DNA of 64,000 bases. It comes from Brevibacillus parabrevis. Its GTDB lineage: Bacteria; Bacillota; Bacilli; Brevibacillales; Brevibacillaceae. The position numbers were made by a program, and so were the translations under genes. The DNA lies in the NCBI RefSeq assembly GCF_003710905.1, contig NZ_RHHV01000032.1, forward strand, positions 1 to 64,000, given 5' to 3'. Under the pieces are notes generated by a model. That model was given only the letters and a program-made list of their open reading frames with translations, searched no databases and was not told where the DNA came from. This document shows, piece after piece, positions 40,377-48,219 of the stretch; the stretch's first letter is position 1; every line of letters starts with the position of its first letter.

Positions 40377-40820
40377 ATGTCTGAAATGGAGTTTGCAAGC
40401 ACACACGACAGAGATGGAGGCCATCATCGCAGAACGACGGTGAGAACAACAGGTATTTTGCAAAACAACCTGAACGTTGCTCTTACCGCTCACATCGACT
40501 TGGTCAACCTCAACGACGAACCTGTAGAGGTGCGTGTGCAAGTATTGAACTGGGGCGATGCTGTCACACAAACCAATCCAGTAGGTACACTTCTCGACGT
40601 AACACAAACCCTTGCAGCCAACACTCGTATTGCCTTGAACGCAACTGTTGTTGCGACCAACCACTACGAAGTGCGCCTGATTGTCGGCCGTAACGGCAAC
40701 GCCGAGAATGTCCTTCTGACAACTTACGGACGTACGTCTGTCGGCGGCGGTCAAGTAGTTGGCTTGTCTGTGCTTCCTAGCCAGCTGCTTACTGTAGAAA
40801 TCGACAGCCACTGTCTGTAA
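40377..40820 (+). CDS. Uncharacterised beta-rich protein with His-rich N-terminus
   Basis: A 147-residue protein I do not recognise. After an N-terminal charged stretch (HDRDGGHHRRTTVRTTG), nearly all of it alternates as beta strands: NLNVALTAHIDLVNLNDEPV, VRVQVLNWGD, LLTTYGRTSVGGGQVVG. No signal peptide; the only Cys is near the end (DSHC). The pattern resembles small beta-sandwich proteins of spore surfaces or secreted assemblies, but nothing proves it. The ATG at 40377 follows GGAGTGATCTGGG. A perfect terminator follows, so it is a single-gene unit. Smooth codon choice and many valines, asparagines and threonines suggest high expression. Confidence 0.75.
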   Translation: MSEMEFASTHDRDGGHHRRTTVRTTGILQNNLNVALTAHIDLVNLNDEPVEVRVQVLNWGDAVTQTNPVGTLLDVTQTLAANTRIALNATVVATNHYEVRLIVGRNGNAENVLLTTYGRTSVGGGQVVGLSVLPSQLLTVEIDSHCL

Positions 40821-40840
40821 TTGTCGCACCCTTTTCCCAA

Positions 40841-40872
40841 AGAACTATGGTAGTTGCCATAGTTCTTTTTTA
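40841..40872 (+). terminator. Strong intrinsic terminator
   Basis: AGAACTATGG and CCATAGTTCT are perfect ten-base arms, six-base loop, long T-run. The T-run reaches the stop codon of the convergent kinase gene. Confidence 0.88.
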
Positions 40873-41799
40873 TTTTTCGATCCGTTTATACCAGTGCGAA
40901 GTACGCCGTTCGAAAGCATCGTACTCTTCGACGATAAGATTGACCCGCGCGATCATGTCCGGCAGCTGCTCGGGCACAACTCGCTTGGTCCAGATGATGG
41001 AGGAGAAAACGGTCATTGCCGTATAGACGTTGAACAAGGTCCAAAATTCGTCCGGAATCTCCTGATGATTCCAATACCCGGCCAACTGACCGTTGCAAAA
41101 CGGAACGCTCACTTCTTTGCTGAAAAAAGCCAGCTTCACAAACTCGTGAACCGGATCGCCCCAATCGTAGCGATTAAAGTCGATCACCCCGGCATAAGTG
41201 CCATCGCGGACAATCAGGTTGCCGACATGGAAGTCGTCATGCAAAAACTGGTTCGGCCGTCCTTCCAGACAGGCCAAGTGCCGCTCAATGTAAGCCAAGA
41301 TTTTGTCTCCGTACGGAAGCGGTGGCGAGAACGTTTGATACGCCTCGACGTACCTGCGATGCTTTTGCACGCATCGGTCTATCCAAGGCGGGATCGCCGC
41401 TGGAGCCGCAAGCTGATGCATGGCTGCCAAATCCTGCCCCGCCAAAAATCCTGTCTGCTGCTGTTCGCTTTCCGTGTAAAAAGGCAAGCGATCTCTGGCA
41501 TCATCGCCCTCGATGTAACTCACGAGCATGTAGCAAATCCCCAGCTCTTTTCGCACGCCAAAAGCAAGCGGCTTGGAGGCCCGGATCGGATACGACGCAA
41601 GCGACTGCAAGACAGCAAATTCCTGCGCTTTTTGCTCAGCCTGCTGCTCGCTTGCGACTCGGAGCACCACAGTACGCCCTTCTGGCAAATCGACACGGTA
41701 TTTTTTGTCTGCGGAATGTCCTTTTTTGATTTCGTTCACGCTCACAGCCTGTTGCAGCAGCGGAACGGCCTTTTGCAGCGATTCCAACCATTCTTCCAT
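40870..41799 (-). CDS. Aminoglycoside phosphotransferase-family kinase
   Basis: A 309-residue APH/choline-kinase-like enzyme. The catalytic loop FLHDDFHVGNLIV (with the general-base Asp and Asn) and metal-binding VIDFNRYDWGDPVHEF are intact. The N-terminal nucleotide-binding part has VVLRVASEQQAEQK. The family phosphorylates small molecules, including antibiotics, sugars and amino-alcohols. Sequence alone does not tell the substrate, and most chromosomal members in Bacilli are not resistance genes. The start at 41799 follows GGGGAGGGAACAAG; twelve upstream codons precede that site. It converges on the beta-rich protein gene. Confidence 0.88.
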   Translation of the reverse strand: MEEWLESLQKAVPLLQQAVSVNEIKKGHSADKKYRVDLPEGRTVVLRVASEQQAEQKAQEFAVLQSLASYPIRASKPLAFGVRKELGICYMLVSYIEGDDARDRLPFYTESEQQQTGFLAGQDLAAMHQLAAPAAIPPWIDRCVQKHRRYVEAYQTFSPPLPYGDKILAYIERHLACLEGRPNQFLHDDFHVGNLIVRDGTYAGVIDFNRYDWGDPVHEFVKLAFFSKEVSVPFCNGQLAGYWNHQEIPDEFWTLFNVYTAMTVFSSIIWTKRVVPEQLPDMIARVNLIVEEYDAFERRTSHWYKRIEK

Positions 41800-41876
41800 C
41801 TTGTTCCCTCCCCGTTCTTGCTTGAAAGACAGCATTCTCGATTATACGGGAGAACAAGCGTGTATGGGTAGAGAAA

Positions 41877-41911
41877 AAAGACGCCGGGATGCATCTCCCA
41901 ACGCCTTGTCT
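41877..41911 (-). terminator. Intrinsic terminator downstream of truncated SDR
   Basis: The minus-strand hairpin has core GGGAGATGCATCCC and flanking GGCG/CGTC pairing, followed by six T. Confidence 0.6.
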
Positions 41912-41916
41912 TATCG

Positions 41917-42465
41917 TTATCGGGCTGTCCAACCGCCGTCAATGACCAGTTCTGTGCCTGTTACGAAGCTGGATTCATCAGAAGCGAGATACAGGACACC
42001 ATAAGCGATATCTTCCGGTTTGCCCAATCGCGGCAACGGTGTTCCCCTTTCAAACATTTGTCCAGCCCCGTGATTGAGCGCTTCCTGGATCATCGGCGTC
42101 ACGATAATTCCCGGGTGAACGGAATTGACGCGGATGTTGTCTGGGACAAGCTCGACAGCAGACGCTTTGGCAAGCGAACGAAGCGCTCCTTTTGCCGCCG
42201 TATACGCATTCGTGTAGTTCAGGGCAACCAAGCCAGCGATGGACGAGATGTGAATGACGGAGCCGCCGCCCGCTTTCTTCATTTCCGGCACCGCGTATTT
42301 CATCCCGAGCATGCAGCCTGTCAAGTTGATGCTCATCACTTTGTTCCACTGCTCCACGTCGAACTGTTCCAGCTTTTTATCCGTACTGACGCCAGCGTTG
42401 TTGACCAGTACGTCTACTTTGCCAAAAGTAGCGACTGCTTTTTCCACGACCTGTGGCTCGAACAC
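41917..42465 (-). pseudogene. N-terminally truncated short-chain dehydrogenase
   Basis: The remaining 182 codons contain the SDR middle and end: VDVLVNNAGVS, the catalytic Ser in HISSIAG, Tyr-x3-Lys in YTNAYTAAKGA, and the C-terminal FVTGTELVIDGGW. The first roughly 60-70 residues are absent, including the TGxxxGIG dinucleotide-binding motif. Upstream in the same frame the sequence no longer resembles an SDR, and the only start is a GTG without ribosome site. The cofactor could not bind normally, so I call it a relic. It lies directly before the cold-shock gene terminator, and a deletion joining the two may have removed its 5' end. Confidence 0.75.
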
Positions 42466-42568
42466 GACATGCCGTACACACCGAAATTCATGGCGACGAA
42501 TTTGCTCGTCATGGCTACCAAAGGAGCGTATGTAAACAATCCGTTTCTCTAATTCGTTCCCGCAGACA

Positions 42569-42605
42569 CAAAAAAGAAACTGTCCACTCAGGACAGTTTC
42601 TTTTA
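42569..42605 (-). terminator. Strong intrinsic terminator of cold-shock gene
   Basis: GAAACTGTCC and GGACAGTTTC are perfect ten-base arms around ACTCA, with A-run and T-run on both sides. It lies just downstream of the csp stop. Confidence 0.88.
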
Positions 42606-42615
42606 TAAAGGAGGT

Positions 42616-42819
42616 TTACAGTTTTGTTACGTTCTCAGCTTGTGGGCCACGGTTGCCAGTTACGATGTTGAACTGAACGCGTTGACCTTCTTCCAAAGTT
42701 TTGAAGCCGTCACCTTGGATTGCGCTGTAGTGTACGAAAACGTCGTCTCCGCCTTCTACTTGAATAAAGCCATAACCTTTTTCTGCGTTAAACCATTTAA
42801 CTGTTCCGTTCGATTGCAT
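42616..42819 (-). CDS. csp: Cold-shock protein (CspA family)
   Basis: A 67-residue single cold-shock domain that binds single-stranded RNA and DNA. RNP1 KGYGFIQV and RNP2 VFVHYSAIQG are both present, flanked by the invariant TVKWFNAEKG. It should act as an RNA chaperone in cold or stationary phase. The ATG at 42819 follows GGAGGTTTTTTTACATGC-like leader bases (GGAGG about nine before). The leader upstream is long and contains a 15-base inverted repeat at 42881-42939. A strong terminator follows the gene. Confidence 0.95.
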   Translation of the reverse strand: MQSNGTVKWFNAEKGYGFIQVEGGDDVFVHYSAIQGDGFKTLEEGQRVQFNIVTGNRGPQAENVTKL

Positions 42820-42880
42820 GTAAAAAAACCTCCAAAAGTCAATTTGAATATGCAGTCATATTTACCGAGGCAAATAAAGC

Positions 42881-42939
42881 TCACATATCATGAAGAAATA
42901 CTCCAACATCTGATTGCAATACGCCTTCATGATATGTGA
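42881..42939. repeat. Perfect 15-base inverted repeat upstream of csp
   Basis: TCACATATCATGAAG (42881-42895) and CTTCATGATATGTGA (42925-42939) are exact reverse complements separated by 29 bases. They lie 62-120 bases before the csp start, so they may form a hairpin in its untranslated leader. The rest of the 428-base gap to the rhodanese gene holds TATAAT at 43177-43182, likely its -10 element, and no gene I can see. Confidence 0.75.
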
Positions 42940-43247
42940 ATTTATTCTACTTCGACAATATGAAAGTGTCATAGGACGGAACTGCCATGTTAAAACCAAA
43001 ACTTTTTGAAAACCTAAAACGACGAAAGCCCTTCCTCTCTCCCATCCTTGCGGCTCCGATGACCGCGCCAGTGTGAATCGGGAATCCAAAAACGTTATCC
43101 ATCAGCATCATTATGCACCTCGATGAATTAGGCTTAATTATTCAAGTAATACTATCATTCTATCATACAAATACGCTATAATCAACTATTTAGATGCTAC
43201 ACGGCCCGTTTCTCACCTGATACACTAAGGTTCTGGAGGGATGATTC

Positions 43248-43595
43248 ATGTCAAAAGAAGTGTATACAAAGCAAGAAATCAAGCAACTTTTGGAAAAGGG
43301 TACTCCGATTTTGTTCCTTGATGTTCGCGACGAAGCCAAATTTCAGACAGGCACTGTGGAAAGCAAACTCGCTGACACGCGAAATGTTCCATACGTGCAC
43401 ATGCTTGCGCAGGGCGACAAACTATTAGATGAAGAAACAGAACGGGCCGTCAAAGAAAGACAGATCATCACTGTATGCACAACGGGAAATAAAGCCCAAA
43501 AAGCGGCAGCTTTGCTGCGCGAGCACGGATATGAGGCAAAAGCGCTGCTCGGCGGATTGACAGCGTGGAAGGACGACGAAGACGAAGCGAAATAA
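43248..43595 (+). CDS. Single-domain rhodanese-like protein
   Basis: A 115-residue cytoplasmic rhodanese (sulfurtransferase) domain. The ILFLDVRDEAKFQTGTVES strand-loop and the active-site loop ITVCTTGNKAQ with Cys77 are in place; the loop Cys-Thr-Thr-Gly-Asn-Lys has Lys where many have Arg. It should carry sulfane sulfur on Cys77 for sulfur transfer or redox repair. The ATG at 43248 follows GGAGGGATGATTC. It stands alone; the c-di-AMP riboswitch and secreted CAP protein follow on the same strand, with no terminator seen between them. Confidence 0.92.
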   Translation: MSKEVYTKQEIKQLLEKGTPILFLDVRDEAKFQTGTVESKLADTRNVPYVHMLAQGDKLLDEETERAVKERQIITVCTTGNKAQKAAALLREHGYEAKALLGGLTAWKDDEDEAK

Positions 43596-43687
43596 ACGCA
43601 CTAGCACCAACGTTTCCAGCAGATTGGCAGATATTACTCCTTTATTTCGGGCGGGATGGTCTGATATTCTGGGTCATGCCAAACCAA

Positions 43688-43823
43688 TACGCCGAAACTT
43701 CCTCACGAATGGAAGTGCGGGGGATCTTTTACGCGGGTCAACAAAATCCGCTATGGGGTGAATCGCTCGAAGGAGCGTAGGGTTGTTTCCTCAACCCGAA
43801 TCCGACAACTAACCTCGTAGGCC
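43688..43823 (+). ncRNA. Cyclic di-AMP (ydaO-yuaA) riboswitch
   Basis: The conserved ydaO motif is clear. Near 43755-43764 is GGGGTGAATC. Then come AGGGTTG paired with CAACCCGAATCCG (43790-43804), and CTAACCTCGTAGGC closes the 3' side near 43810-43822. GCC at 43691-43693 pairs with GGC at 43820-43822, with conserved GCGGGGGATC between. This class senses c-di-AMP and usually switches off genes for cell-wall hydrolases and potassium transport. It sits 23 bases before the start of a secreted CAP-domain protein. No separate terminator hairpin is visible between aptamer and RBS. Confidence 0.9.
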
Positions 43824-43845
43824 AAAAAAAGGAGACGATGTGAAT

Positions 43846-44565
43846 ATGAAACGTTTTGGAGCTACTGCCATCGCCATGACTCTGGGATTGGGCTTGGCCT
43901 TGACCGGATTTACTACTTCTGCTTCTGCTGCAACTTCCGCAAACTGCCCGTTGAAAAACGGTAACAGTACACCATATCAATTTTCCTATCAATGGATTCC
44001 ATATGCGGGACAATTGCCTTTTGCATCCAATGCCCAGCAAAATCAGGTTGTTGTTCCACCAGTAAAGCAAGTACCTGTTCAGCAGCAGCCAGTGCAAAAG
44101 CCCGTACAAAAACCAGCGCAAACAGCACCGCAAGCACCTGCGCAACCAGTTGCAACTACACCTGCGGCTCCAACCGGACAAGCTGACCAGGCTAAAACAG
44201 GAGATTTCGCCAAGCAAGTCGCTGATCTCGTCAATCAGGAACGCGCCAAAGCAGGACTGGCTCCCGTGACGATGGACGCTACTTTGTCCAAAGTGGCACT
44301 TGCAAAAGCAGCGGACATGTCGAACAACAACTACTTCGACCATACAAGCCCTACGTACGGTTCGCCATTTGACATGATGAAGCAGTTTGGCATCTCTTAT
44401 ATGACTGCGGGCGAGAACATCGCCATGGGTCAACGCAGCCCTGAAGAAGTCATGACGCAATGGATGAACAGTGAAGGCCACCGCAAAAACATTATGAACC
44501 CGGCCTTTACCAAAATCGGTGTCGGATACACGAACGGCTACTGGGTTCAAGAATTTATCGGATAA
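43846..44565 (+). CDS. Secreted CAP-domain (SCP/YkwD-like) protein
   Basis: A 239-residue exported protein. The signal peptide is MKRFGATAIAMTLGLGLAL and cleavage is likely after ASA. Residues 65-110 are a Pro/Gln/Val repeat linker (VQQQPVQKPVQKP). Residues 118-239 are a CAP domain with VADLVNQERAKAGLAPV, the His in YFDHTSPTYGSPFD, TAGENIAMG and SEGHRKNIMNPAFTKIGVGY. Bacterial CAP proteins are linked to cell-wall and spore-coat assembly; enzymatic activity is debated. The ATG at 43846 follows AAAGGAGACG. It lies behind a c-di-AMP riboswitch, matching that class's habit of controlling wall-related genes. A terminator follows. Confidence 0.92.
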   Translation: MKRFGATAIAMTLGLGLALTGFTTSASAATSANCPLKNGNSTPYQFSYQWIPYAGQLPFASNAQQNQVVVPPVKQVPVQQQPVQKPVQKPAQTAPQAPAQPVATTPAAPTGQADQAKTGDFAKQVADLVNQERAKAGLAPVTMDATLSKVALAKAADMSNNNYFDHTSPTYGSPFDMMKQFGISYMTAGENIAMGQRSPEEVMTQWMNSEGHRKNIMNPAFTKIGVGYTNGYWVQEFIG

Positions 44566-44582
44566 AACAATCGTTTCACACG

Positions 44583-44622
44583 AAAGCCGGGTTTCTCTTC
44601 GCACAAAGAGACCCGGCTTTTC
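44583..44622 (+). terminator. Intrinsic terminator after CAP gene
   Basis: AAAGCCGGGT and ACCCGGCTTT arms with extra CTC/GAG pairing close a loop and end in TTTT. It lies 17 bases after the CAP stop. Confidence 0.8.
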
Positions 44623-44632
44623 TCGTGTGGAG

Positions 44633-44791
44633 CTAGCCTTGCTCCGTATTTGCCGCGTTTTTCGCTTCGGGGGTGCAGCCGCAACCTTTCTGCTCGTCAA
44701 ACAGAGCGACATCCTTTTGGTTCATCTTCTGTTTGGTCGGATAGGCAGAAACTTGTTGCAGTTCGGCATTGACATCAGATGATTGCTTCAT
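44633..44791 (-). CDS. Small 52-residue protein with Cys-Gly-Cys motif
   Basis: It starts at ATG 44791 after GAGGGGG with seven-base spacing and ends at 44633. The sequence opens MKQSSDVNAELQQVSAYPTK and carries an isolated GCGCTP near residue 37, then an Ala/Asn/Glu tail. Hydrophilic, no signal. No family recognised. Its good ribosome site and sensible codons make it a likely real small gene. The Cys pair could bind metal or a cofactor. It lies downstream of the homoserine dehydrogenase gene on the same strand. Confidence 0.55.
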   Translation of the reverse strand: MKQSSDVNAELQQVSAYPTKQKMNQKDVALFDEQKGCGCTPEAKNAANTEQG

Positions 44792-44930
44792 CGTATGGCC
44801 CCCTCGCCGCTATTTGGATAGTTTGTGGTACATCGGTAGTATGCGCGTGAAAGCAGCAAATACATGCCTGCCGATCGCTGGAAAAGAGACGAAGCTTGCT
44901 CAGAGCTGTTGACGTTTAGGAACTGCGCTT

Positions 44931-45941
44931 TTACTTGCTGAGAATATGTTCCAGGTCTTTCAGCGCTGCGGCTGCCGCTGCTACAGGGTCTGACTTCCCG
45001 CCGACCACCATCAGATCTCCCATCACATCGGTTTCTACCCGAATCGCCTTCGTAGTGCCTTTTACACGGGCAAAAGGGTGGCTTGCTTCAACCGCTTTCA
45101 ATTCTACAGCCGCTTGAATCCCGTCCGCAGTCGGCCTGATCGTCCCGACCAGCTTGGGCACACGCCCGCTTTGTTTCCACTCCGCTATTTGTTCTGGTGT
45201 CACCTCGCGTACGCTGGCCCGCGGGATGTCGGACAGCTTGATTGGAGCAGCGAACGCAGCGTTGGCCAAAATCGTCAGCTTGGATGCGGTGTCAAAGCCT
45301 TCGATGTCATATGTCGGGTCAGGCTCTGCGATTCCCATCGCTTGCGCCCGCCGGATCGCCTCTTCGCTGCTGATCCCTTCTTCCATCATGCTCGTCAGCA
45401 CAAAATTGGTCGTTCCGGTAAAAATGCCTTCTACGTGCCTGATTTCACAGCCAGCCAAATTGTAGGTAAACAGGTCGATGGTCGGCAAAGCCGCCGCAGT
45501 CGCCCCGCTGATTTTCAACTGGACGCCTTGCTCTTTTGCCAAAGCGGACAAGCCGCTGTAATCGACGACGAGCGCACCTTTTGACACGGCAATGGCGTGC
45601 ATTCCTTTTGTAAGCGCCTGGCGGATAAAGCCAAGGCTCGCTCCTCCCGTTTGGACATCGGACGGCCCGGCTTCGATCAAGATGTCCGCTTCTGTTTTCG
45701 CCAACCATGCTTCGGCGTTCCATGCCGAAGCAGCCGCTTTCTTTTCTTGCGCAAATGCGTTCAAGCCCTCTTCCGCAAGTCCATGCGGATCGTATAAGCC
45801 GCCAATTGAGCGGGCGACGCCGACAAGCCTGACGTCAGCCTGGTACAACTGGCGGTAACGGTCCTTACGTTCTTGCAGCAGTCGCGCGATTTGCTTGCCT
45901 ACGGTTCCGAACCCTGTTAATACGATGTTCCAACGCTTCAT
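44931..45941 (-). CDS. hom: Homoserine dehydrogenase, short form
   Basis: Reduces aspartate semialdehyde to homoserine on the way to threonine and methionine. At 336 residues it has the nucleotide-binding LTGFGTVGKQIARLL and the catalytic-domain signature (IFTGTTNFVLTSMMEEG; PDPTYDIEGFDTASKLTILA), but no C-terminal ACT domain, so it is unlikely to be feedback-inhibited by threonine through that route. The ATG at 45941 follows ACAAGGAGAATGAC. It lies 39 bases after the deformylase gene on the same strand; no other threonine genes are near. It may be a second, specialised copy. Confidence 0.9.
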   Translation of the reverse strand: MKRWNIVLTGFGTVGKQIARLLQERKDRYRQLYQADVRLVGVARSIGGLYDPHGLAEEGLNAFAQEKKAAASAWNAEAWLAKTEADILIEAGPSDVQTGGASLGFIRQALTKGMHAIAVSKGALVVDYSGLSALAKEQGVQLKISGATAAALPTIDLFTYNLAGCEIRHVEGIFTGTTNFVLTSMMEEGISSEEAIRRAQAMGIAEPDPTYDIEGFDTASKLTILANAAFAAPIKLSDIPRASVREVTPEQIAEWKQSGRVPKLVGTIRPTADGIQAAVELKAVEASHPFARVKGTTKAIRVETDVMGDLMVVGGKSDPVAAAAAALKDLEHILSK

Positions 45942-45980
45942 TTGTCATTCTCCTTGTTGTCGCAAAACATCAAGCGCTTG

Positions 45981-46511
45981 TCATGCTTGTCGGTAGACGT
46001 CTCTTCTGTATGCCAGGATCGCATTGGCGTCTTTTGGCCTGAGCTGTTTGCCCGTTTTCGCAGAGTACAGTGCTTCTACGTGATCGATGAACAAAATTCC
46101 TTCCAGATGATCCAGCTCATGCTGAAGACAACGCGCGAAAAAATCTTCTGCCTCAAAGACGTGCTTCCCGCCGCTGCGCGTCTCTGTCCGCACTTTTACA
46201 GAGCGTGCCCGACTCACGATCCCGATCACCCCCGGAATCGACAGGCAAGCTTCTGGACCTATCTGAACGCCGCTCACGTCCACAATCTCCGGGTTGATCA
46301 GCTCGACAAGGCCGCTGCCGCAATCCAGCACAACCAGCCGCTGCAAAACGCCGATTTGCACAGCCGACAATCCGGCCCGTCCTTTTTTGGCGTACAGCGT
46401 ATGCTTCATGTCTTGCAAAATCGTTTCTGTCTGGGGAGTCATGGATGTCACTTTTCTCGACCTGTCGCGCAAAATCGGATTCCCTAATAGAACGATACTC
46501 CGTTCTGCCAT
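45981..46511 (-). CDS. def: Peptide deformylase
   Basis: Removes the formyl group from the N-terminal Met of new proteins. At 176 residues all three metal motifs are present in slightly altered form: GRAGLSAVQIG (motif I), EACLS with Cys89 (motif II, Ala for Gly) and QHELDH with His131 and His135 (motif III). The motif changes place it with the less canonical deformylase copies of Firmicutes. The ATG at 46511 follows GGAGGGATTGTACCG. No fmt or gid genes flank it, so it is probably an accessory second copy upstream of hom. Confidence 0.9.
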   Translation of the reverse strand: MAERSIVLLGNPILRDRSRKVTSMTPQTETILQDMKHTLYAKKGRAGLSAVQIGVLQRLVVLDCGSGLVELINPEIVDVSGVQIGPEACLSIPGVIGIVSRARSVKVRTETRSGGKHVFEAEDFFARCLQHELDHLEGILFIDHVEALYSAKTGKQLRPKDANAILAYRRDVYRQA

Positions 46512-46690
46512 CGGTACAATCCCTCCTGCCCCTCTATGTGTTTACAACGTAGCAAACGTTTTCACCCATTGTCAAAAGAATCCGTTCAAAAATCTGAAAA
46601 ATCCCTGCCTGCTAGATGACAAATGCATGTAGATGCGCTATCTTTATTGTTGATGATAAACAGATGTTCCAAAGGAAGAGGGAGGCTACC

Positions 46691-47998
46691 ATGCATTCAC
46701 TGGCATCACAGCTGAATGAGACGATTCAGCGGGAAAATCCACACGTTTTTGAGATGATGTCCAACATCGGCAAGCTGATTTACTTTCCAAAAGAAGGAAT
46801 TCTGAGCCAATCGGCTGAAGCGAAAGCAAAAGCGAAAAAATACAATGCAACAATCGGGATCGCCCTGGAAAACGGCCAACCGATGCACCTGAAAGTGATT
46901 CAAGACAATCTGTCGGCCTATGCGCCAAAAGATTTGTACGAGTACGCTCCTCCCGCCGGAAAGCCTGAGCTGCGTGCAGCATGGCGGCAAAAAATGATGG
47001 AGGAACAGCCTTCGCTGGCGAACCTGACGTTCAGCAATCCGATTGTCACCAACGCTTTGACCCACGGCCTGAGCGTGGTTGCAGACCTGTTTGCGGACAA
47101 CGGCGACAGCGTCATCATCCCGGACAAAAACTGGGAAAACTACGAGCTGACTTTCTCCATCCGTCGCGGTGCTGAAATGGTCTACTATCCATTGTATAAC
47201 GATGAGATGAAGTTTAATGCCTCCGGATTGCGTGAAGCGATTTTGGCGCAAAAAGATAAAGGAAAAGCGATTGTCGTCCTGAACTTCCCGAACAACCCGA
47301 CAGGGTACACGCCAGGGGCAGAAGAAGGCCGTCAAATCGTGGCAGCGCTCAAGGAAGGAGCAGAAGCGGGCATCAACATCGTAGCCGTAACAGACGATGC
47401 GTACTTTGGCCTGTTCTTCGAAGACTCCATGCACGAGTCGCTGTTCCCTAGCCTGGCAAACGTACATCCGCGCATCCTCCCTATTAAAGTAGATGGCGCG
47501 ACCAAAGAAGAATACGTTTGGGGCTTCCGCGTCGGCTTTATCACATATGCAGCTCCTTCCAGCGACCTGCTCGCCGCGCTGGAGCAAAAAACATTGGGCA
47601 TTATCCGCGCAACCATTTCCAGCGGATCTCACCCATCGCAAACATTCGTCCTGCAAGCTCTCACCTCTCCTGAGTTCAAGGCACAAAAACAGGAGAAGCT
47701 GGAAATCATGAGAGGCCGCGCCAACCGCGTGAAGCAACTGCTCGACAGCGGCAAATTCGACGACGCTTGGGGCTACTATCCGTTCAACTCCGGTTACTTC
47801 ATGTGCCTCAAGCTGAAAACCGTCGAAGCGGAAGCATTGCGCCAGCACTTGCTGGAACAGTACGGCGTAGGTACGATCGCTCTCGGCCAAACCGATCTGC
47901 GCATCGCTTTCTCTTGCATCGAAGAGGACAACATCGACGATCTGTTCCAATTGATCTACAGCGGCGTCAAAGACTTGGAAAAAGCAGTGGCAAAATAA
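46691..47998 (+). CDS. PLP-dependent aminotransferase, class I/II
   Basis: A 435-residue fold-type I aminotransferase. It has the substrate/cofactor block LNFPNNPTGYTP, the Asp-Tyr pair in VTDDAYFGL, and the likely Schiff-base Lys in DGATKEEYVWGFRVGF. The C-terminal Arg contact is LRIAFSCIEEDN. The family moves amino groups between amino and keto acids; the closest feel is the aspartate/tyrosine type, but the substrate is not readable. The ATG at 46691 follows GAGGGAGGCTACC; the frame is open 25 codons further upstream. It is divergent from the deformylase gene and ends at a clear terminator. Confidence 0.9.
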   Translation: MHSLASQLNETIQRENPHVFEMMSNIGKLIYFPKEGILSQSAEAKAKAKKYNATIGIALENGQPMHLKVIQDNLSAYAPKDLYEYAPPAGKPELRAAWRQKMMEEQPSLANLTFSNPIVTNALTHGLSVVADLFADNGDSVIIPDKNWENYELTFSIRRGAEMVYYPLYNDEMKFNASGLREAILAQKDKGKAIVVLNFPNNPTGYTPGAEEGRQIVAALKEGAEAGINIVAVTDDAYFGLFFEDSMHESLFPSLANVHPRILPIKVDGATKEEYVWGFRVGFITYAAPSSDLLAALEQKTLGIIRATISSGSHPSQTFVLQALTSPEFKAQKQEKLEIMRGRANRVKQLLDSGKFDDAWGYYPFNSGYFMCLKLKTVEAEALRQHLLEQYGVGTIALGQTDLRIAFSCIEEDNIDDLFQLIYSGVKDLEKAVAK

Positions 47999-48002
47999 GC
48001 AC

Positions 48003-48040
48003 AAAAAGCGTTTTGGCCCCCTAGCCAAAGCGCTTTTTTC
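48003..48040 (+). terminator. Intrinsic terminator after aminotransferase
   Basis: AAAGCG-TTTTGGC and GCCAAA-GCGCTTT arms with a short C-rich loop and six T. Beyond it (48041-48219) only a short minus-strand coding-like stretch with no start is seen. Confidence 0.75.
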
Positions 48041-48219
48041 TTGTCCGCCGCGATGTTTCTGCTGTTTTTCCACGAGCGTCACCAGCCCGATGAACGGAAA
48101 GCCTGACGCGTAAATCCAGTCTAGGATCGAAAAGCTCGCGCCGCCAATCACGGCTCGACGACTCCGCCCAGCTAGGTCAACCCCTGCCGCGGCTTATTCA
48201 TATTTTTCAACAAACTGAA

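Noticed and set aside
43738..44712. 324-codon minus-strand frame opposite the CAP-domain gene
   Set aside because: It runs through the riboswitch, a terminator and a Ser/Leu/Trp-rich mirror of the CAP gene; an artefact of codon bias.
46706..48151. 481-codon minus-strand frame opposite the aminotransferase
   Set aside because: It lies almost entirely antisense to a conserved enzyme gene, with an unnatural Cys/Phe/Val-rich composition. Only its first about 45 codons look faintly coding, without a start site.
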